Shown piece after piece: positions 22,692 to 26,090 of a stretch of 26,090 nucleotides of DNA. The notes below the pieces were generated by a model, which did no database searches, was not told the origin of the DNA, and was given only the letters and a program-made list of their open reading frames with translations. The position numbers and the translations under genes were made by a program. The DNA comes from an uncultured Lachnospiraceae bacterium. Its GTDB lineage: Bacteria > Bacillota > Clostridia > Lachnospirales > Lachnospiraceae. The first letter of the stretch is position 1. Every line of letters starts with the position of its first letter. The stretch is from NCBI GenBank assembly GCA_910585075.1, contig CAJUED010000053.1, positions 1,247 through 27,336 of the forward strand. Direction: 5' to 3'.

Positions 22692-23927
22692 TCACTCCTT
22701 ATATTTTCCAATCAAAAGGCTTGCATTATGTCCCCCAAATCCGAGGGAATTGCTGAGGGCATAGGGAACTTCTTCCTCATAAGCCTCCTTACAGTAATCC
22801 AAATCCATCTCCTCATCCGGCGTCTCGTACCCAACTGTCCGGTGAATAAATCCTTCCTCCATCTGCTTTACACAGGCCACAAATTCCACAGCCCCTGCCG
22901 CACCAAGCAGATGCCCTATCATGGACTTGGTGGAATTGATATGGATTTTATGAGCATGATCCCCAAAGGCTCCTTTGATGGCTCTGGTCTCAAACAGGTC
23001 GTTTAAGTGGGTTCCCGTTCCATGGGCATTGATATAGGTAAGGTCAGAAGGCGCAACTCCTCCGTCTGCAAGAGCAAAGAGCATAGCCTTAGCCGCTCCC
23101 ATACCATCCTCTGCCGGAGAAGTGATATGATAAGCGTCGCTGGTACTGCCGTAGCCTAACACCTCCGCATAAATATGCGCATTCCGCTTTTTGGCATGCT
23201 CTAATTCCTCCAAAATCACCACGCCTGCCCCTTCTCCCATCACAAAACCGCTGCGGTTTTTATCAAAGGGCAAGGAACATTTATCTGGGTCCTCCACAGT
23301 AGAAAGAGCTGTCAGAGCGCAGAAACCGCCAATTCCAAGGGGTGTAATGCTGCTTTCCGTTCCTCCTGCCGCCATCACATCCGCTTCCCCGTACTGAATG
23401 CTGCGGAAGGCTTCCCCTATGGAGTGGGTTCCCGTAGCGCAGGCTGTAACCACGTTGAGACTCTTACCCTTAAGCCCAAACTGAATGGATACATTTCCTG
23501 CTGCCATGTTGGAAATCATCAGCGGCACCATAAGTGGATTGATTCTGGAGGGGCCTTTGCTCATCATTTTGTCGTACTCCCTCTCCATAGCCTGCAGGCT
23601 TCCGATTCCGGAGCCAATAGCGCAGCCCACCCGGTAAGGGTCTTCCTCCTCCATATGAATCCCGGCGTCCCCAAAGGCTTCCTTTGCAGCCGCCACCGCA
23701 TACTGGCTGAAAAGCTCCATACGCTTTGCCGCCTTAAAATCCATGTAGTCTCTGCCTTCAAAGCCCTTCACCTGGGCCGCCACATGACATTTATAATCCG
23801 AACTGTCAAATTTGCTGATGGTGTCAAACCCATGCCTGCCTTCCTTCAGCGACTGAAAAAAATCCTTCACATTAAGCCCCACCGGAGTGATGGCTCCCAT
23901 TCCCGTCACTACCACACGTCTGCTCAT
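22692..23927 (-). CDS. fabF: Beta-ketoacyl-ACP synthase II
   Basis: A 411-residue elongating condensing enzyme. The catalytic residues are Cys 163 in VTACATGTHS, His 302 in NAHGTGTHLND, Lys 334 in NSTKSMIGH and His 339. The C-terminal SNSLGFGGHNASL is the standard ending. The start at ATG 23927 has the family N-terminus RRVVVTGMGAITPVG and a ribosome binding site. It lies 18 bp after fabG and 6 bp before fabZ, inside the fab operon. It adds malonyl units to growing acyl-ACP. Confidence 0.97.
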   Translation of the reverse strand: MSRRVVVTGMGAITPVGLNVKDFFQSLKEGRHGFDTISKFDSSDYKCHVAAQVKGFEGRDYMDFKAAKRMELFSQYAVAAAKEAFGDAGIHMEEEDPYRVGCAIGSGIGSLQAMEREYDKMMSKGPSRINPLMVPLMISNMAAGNVSIQFGLKGKSLNVVTACATGTHSIGEAFRSIQYGEADVMAAGGTESSITPLGIGGFCALTALSTVEDPDKCSLPFDKNRSGFVMGEGAGVVILEELEHAKKRNAHIYAEVLGYGSTSDAYHITSPAEDGMGAAKAMLFALADGGVAPSDLTYINAHGTGTHLNDLFETRAIKGAFGDHAHKIHINSTKSMIGHLLGAAGAVEFVACVKQMEEGFIHRTVGYETPDEEMDLDYCKEAYEEEVPYALSNSLGFGGHNASLLIGKYKE

Positions 23928-23945
23928 TTTTCTTCCTCCATTCTA

Positions 23946-24686
23946 TTAAACGGCCATTCCGCCGTCCACGGAAATTACCTGGCCTGTGATATAATCCGCT
24001 TCCTCAGATGCCAAAAATGCCACCACATCCGCAACCTCTTTAGCGCTCCCTGTTCTGCCCAGCAAAATCTGTTTCTTCATTGCTTCCTTCAGGTTCTCAG
24101 GAATTACCTCTGTCATTTCCGTCTCAATGAAGCCGGGTGCAACCGCATTTACATTGATACCCCTGCTGCCCAGCTCTCTGGCCACGCTTTTGGTCAGGCC
24201 AATGATGCCCGCCTTGGAAGCGCAGTAATTTGCCTGCCCTGCATTTCCCATGATACCTGTGACCGAGGAAATGTTGATAATTTTTCCACTTTTCTGCTTT
24301 AAGAGCTGTCTGGAAAGATGCTTCATGGTGTTAAAGCATCCCTTTAAGTTCACATCCACCACCCTGTCAAAATCTTCCTCGGACATTTTCATCAGAAGGT
24401 TATCCCGGGTGATCCCCGCATTGTTCACCAGAATATCTATGTGGCCGTACCTGGCAATCAACTCCTTCATCATTTCGCCGCATGCGGTAAAGTCCGCCAC
24501 ATTACAGCCATAAGCCGCCCCGCAGCCCCCTGCTTCCTCAATCAGCTTTACCGTTTCCTCGGCCTTTTCCTTTGAGCCGTTATAATTTACAATCACAAAA
24601 GCGCCCTTTGCCGCCAGTGCCTGTGCAATGGCCCTTCCGATTCCTCTGCCTGCGCCGGTCACAAGCGCCACTTTATTTTCCAGCAT
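23946..24686 (-). CDS. fabG: 3-oxoacyl-ACP reductase
   Basis: A 246-residue short-chain dehydrogenase from ATG 24686, which overlaps the end of fabD by 14 bases, a sign of translational coupling; the longer in-frame version reads through fabD and is a shadow. TGAGRGIG (about 10-17) binds NADPH. NNAG (88-91), Ser 141, Tyr 154 and Lys 158 (YCASK) form the active site. GFIETEMTE and the ending DYITGQVISVDGGMAV are typical of FabG. It reduces 3-ketoacyl-ACP after each condensation. Confidence 0.97.
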   Translation of the reverse strand: MLENKVALVTGAGRGIGRAIAQALAAKGAFVIVNYNGSKEKAEETVKLIEEAGGCGAAYGCNVADFTACGEMMKELIARYGHIDILVNNAGITRDNLLMKMSEEDFDRVVDVNLKGCFNTMKHLSRQLLKQKSGKIINISSVTGIMGNAGQANYCASKAGIIGLTKSVARELGSRGINVNAVAPGFIETEMTEVIPENLKEAMKKQILLGRTGSAKEVADVVAFLASEEADYITGQVISVDGGMAV

Positions 24687-25605
24687 TTGTAAGCACCTCC
24701 ACAGCCTTATCCAAATCCTCATACTTGTCAATATTGACCACGGTTACATCCCTGTTTATCTTTTTTACAAAGCTGCTTAAGGTTTTTCCGGGGCCAATCT
24801 CCACAAAGATGTCCACTCCGTCCTCTATCATCCGCTCCACAGACTGCTGCCACTTTACCGGAGAGGAAATCTGTTTTTCCAAAAGCTCCCGGATATGCTC
24901 TGTTCCTGTCACATAATCTGCCGTCAGATTAGCCACATAAGGAATGGTAAAGTCCATCAGCTGAACATTCAGAAGCTCCTTCGAAAGACGCTCCCCTGCT
25001 TCCTTCAGCATAGGAGAGTGAAAGGGTCCGCTGACCTTTAAAGGGAGCACACGCTTTGCCCCTTTTTCCTTAAGAACCTCTCCTGCCCGTGCAACCGCAT
25101 CCTCCTGTCCCGTAATCACAATCTGTCCGGGACAGTTATAGTTGGCAATGGAAACAATCCCCTCAGTGTTTTCCAAAACCTCCTCTATCACCTTACTGTC
25201 AAGGGCAAGAACCGCCGCCATGGCTCCTCCTGTTGGAACCGCCTCCTGCATATAAATTCCCCTTTTTCTCACCACTTTAAAGGCTTCCTCCGAGCTCATC
25301 ACCCCGGCCGATACCATGGCGCTGTATTCCCCAAGACTAAGGCCCGCCGTCACATCAGGCCGAAATCCCTTTTCTTCCAAAGCTTTCAAAATTGCCACCT
25401 CGGTGGCAACCATAGCAATCTGGGTGTACTCTGTGATATTCAGCTTGTCATTTTCTTCAAAGCATAAGGCCGGAATGTCCATTCCCGTAACCTCCCCTGC
25501 CATGTCAAAAATTTCCTTAGATACCGCTTCCCGCTCATAAAAATCCTTGCCCATTCCTATGTACTGAGCTCCCTGTCCGGGAAATACAAATGCAATTTTG
25601 CCCAT
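24673..25605 (-). CDS. fabD: Malonyl-CoA:ACP transacylase
   Basis: A 310-residue alpha/beta hydrolase-like transferase that moves malonyl groups from CoA to acyl carrier protein. FVFPGQGAQYIGMG opens the protein. The nucleophile is Ser 90 in GLSLGEYSA and the paired histidine is His 196 in GPFHSPML. EIGPGKTLSSFVKKI near the C-terminus is also typical. GAGGAAA stands ahead of the ATG at 25605. The 139 bp between fabK and fabD carry a 15-bp tandem repeat. It overlaps fabG by 14 bases. Confidence 0.97.
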   Translation of the reverse strand: MGKIAFVFPGQGAQYIGMGKDFYEREAVSKEIFDMAGEVTGMDIPALCFEENDKLNITEYTQIAMVATEVAILKALEEKGFRPDVTAGLSLGEYSAMVSAGVMSSEEAFKVVRKRGIYMQEAVPTGGAMAAVLALDSKVIEEVLENTEGIVSIANYNCPGQIVITGQEDAVARAGEVLKEKGAKRVLPLKVSGPFHSPMLKEAGERLSKELLNVQLMDFTIPYVANLTADYVTGTEHIRELLEKQISSPVKWQQSVERMIEDGVDIFVEIGPGKTLSSFVKKINRDVTVVNIDKYEDLDKAVEVLTNAGK

Positions 25606-25627
25606 AATTTTCCTCTATTCCTTTCCG

Positions 25628-25687
25628 GGATGCTGTTTTCCGTGAAACTATTTCTCGGGAAACTGTTTCTCGTGATACCGCTTCCCT
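25628..25687. repeat. 15-bp tandem repeat between fabK and fabD
   Basis: Four consecutive 15-bp units: GGATGCTGTTTTCCG (25628-25642), TGAAACTATTTCTCG (25643-25657), GGAAACTGTTTCTCG (25658-25672) and a more diverged TGATACCGCTTCCCT (25673-25687). The two central ones match at 12 of 15 positions. The array lies about 25 bp upstream of the fabD start codon, within the transcribed leader. Confidence 0.7.
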
Positions 25688-25744
25688 TCTCACCCGATTC
25701 TTCTTCGTGATATACGCCGCCCAACCATATTTACAGCTTCACGT

Positions 25745-26090
25745 TCAATTTGCCAGTACCTTCGCGCCAACCTGCTTTGCTTCTTCCATAATCTCCTCAA
25801 TCATTTCCTTACAGGTCTGCTCCTTCTTTACAAGGCCCGCAATCTGTCCTGCCATCAGGGTTCCGTTTACCACATCCCCCTCCACAACCGCTTTCCGAAG
25901 GGCCCCTAAAGTCAGGTGCTCCAATTCTTCAAAGGATGCCCCTTCCTTTTCCAGCTTCAGATATTCACGGGTCATGGGGTTCCGCAGCTGTCTCACCGGA
26001 TGGCCGTGGCTTGTTCCGGTAACCTCCGAATCAATATCCTTAGCCGCAATGATCTTTTTCTTATAATTTTCATGTACGATGGATTCTGCC
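25745..26090 (-). CDS. fabK: Enoyl-ACP reductase II, C-terminal part (gene continues past window)
   Basis: The last 114 residues of a protein that begins beyond the right edge. The frame is open to the edge, so a GTG at 25996 is internal, not the start. The stretch DSEVTGTSHGHPVRQLRNPMT and the C-terminal LTLGALRKAVVEGDVVNGTLMAGQIAGLVKKEQ match the end of FabK, the flavin-dependent NAD(P)H enoyl-ACP reductase of Firmicutes that lack or supplement FabI. It performs the last reduction of each elongation cycle. Its place directly before fabD is the usual clostridial order. The FMN-binding part lies outside the window, so activity cannot be judged here. Confidence 0.9.
   Translation of the reverse strand, partial: AESIVHENYKKKIIAAKDIDSEVTGTSHGHPVRQLRNPMTREYLKLEKEGASFEELEHLTLGALRKAVVEGDVVNGTLMAGQIAGLVKKEQTCKEMIEEIMEEAKQVGAKVLAN

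Noticed and set aside
23424..24302. 292-residue plus-strand open frame
   Set aside because: Antisense to fabF and fabG, and without a protein-like domain pattern.
25628..25687. CRISPR-like array
   Set aside because: The units are 15 bp, imperfect and directly abutting, with no spacers and no cas genes.

Overview
The window (26,090 bp, moderate G+C, strong GGAGG-type ribosome binding sites) looks like a chromosome segment of an anaerobic gut-type Firmicute. A Lachnospiraceae/Clostridium cluster XIVa relative is my best guess. The reasons are a FabK-type fatty-acid operon with a fused AccD-AccA, GPH-type sugar symporters paired with GH2 and GH3 enzymes, a VanG-type D-Ala-D-Ser gene trio, and a coenzyme-F420-ligase-like protein in a genome that otherwise looks non-methanogenic. 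The assignment is inference from gene content; no rRNA or other taxonomic marker is present.

Layout, left to right. (1) 1-4791, all on the minus strand: a GPH-family sugar symporter (cut by the window edge), a GH3 beta-glucosidase-like enzyme, and a LacI-family regulator. A good sigma-A promoter with a LacI-type palindrome lies in front of the GH3 gene. (2) 5165-7830: an accessory patch with a 5'-decayed Rpn/PD-(D/E)XK transposase-nuclease remnant and a solitary tyrosine recombinase bracketed by direct repeats, followed by AT-rich DNA. (3) 7831-12390, minus strand: a vancomycin-resistance-like trio in the order ligase (vanG-like), D,D-peptidase (vanXY-like), membrane serine racemase (vanT-like), closed by a hairpin terminator. 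No vanR/vanS/vanU/vanW gene is visible beside it. (4) 12391-14251: a 600-bp intergenic region with an elaborate multi-stem inverted-repeat element, then a plus-strand CofE-like amide ligase with a structured leader and a bidirectional terminator. (5) 14308-18192, minus strand: a second sugar locus, with a GH2 beta-galactosidase-like enzyme followed by a second GPH symporter. (6) 18297-26090, minus strand: the type II fatty-acid operon fabK-fabD-fabG-fabF-fabZ-accDA-fabH, then a MarR-family regulator and a small unknown gene, ending in a clear terminator.

How the genes work together. The two sugar loci pair a cation-coupled importer with an apparently cytoplasmic glycosidase, so each probably imports and cleaves a small glycoside. 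The van trio would make D-Ser (VanT), ligate it to D-Ala (VanG) and remove competing D-Ala-D-Ala (VanXY). The fab cluster covers malonyl transfer, condensation, ketoreduction, dehydration and enoyl reduction, plus the carboxyltransferase half of acetyl-CoA carboxylase. The biotin carrier and biotin carboxylase (accB, accC), often found between fabF and accDA in Clostridia, are absent here.

The main curiosities are non-coding: a 148-bp intergenic element with three inner hairpins inside a 17-bp outer stem, whose first hairpin recurs 11.5 kb away; a triplicated arm between fabH and marR that allows two alternative hairpins; and the repeat-flanked lone integrase. Among proteins, the repetitive insert in the VanG-like ligase and the extra hydrophilic segments in VanT stand out.
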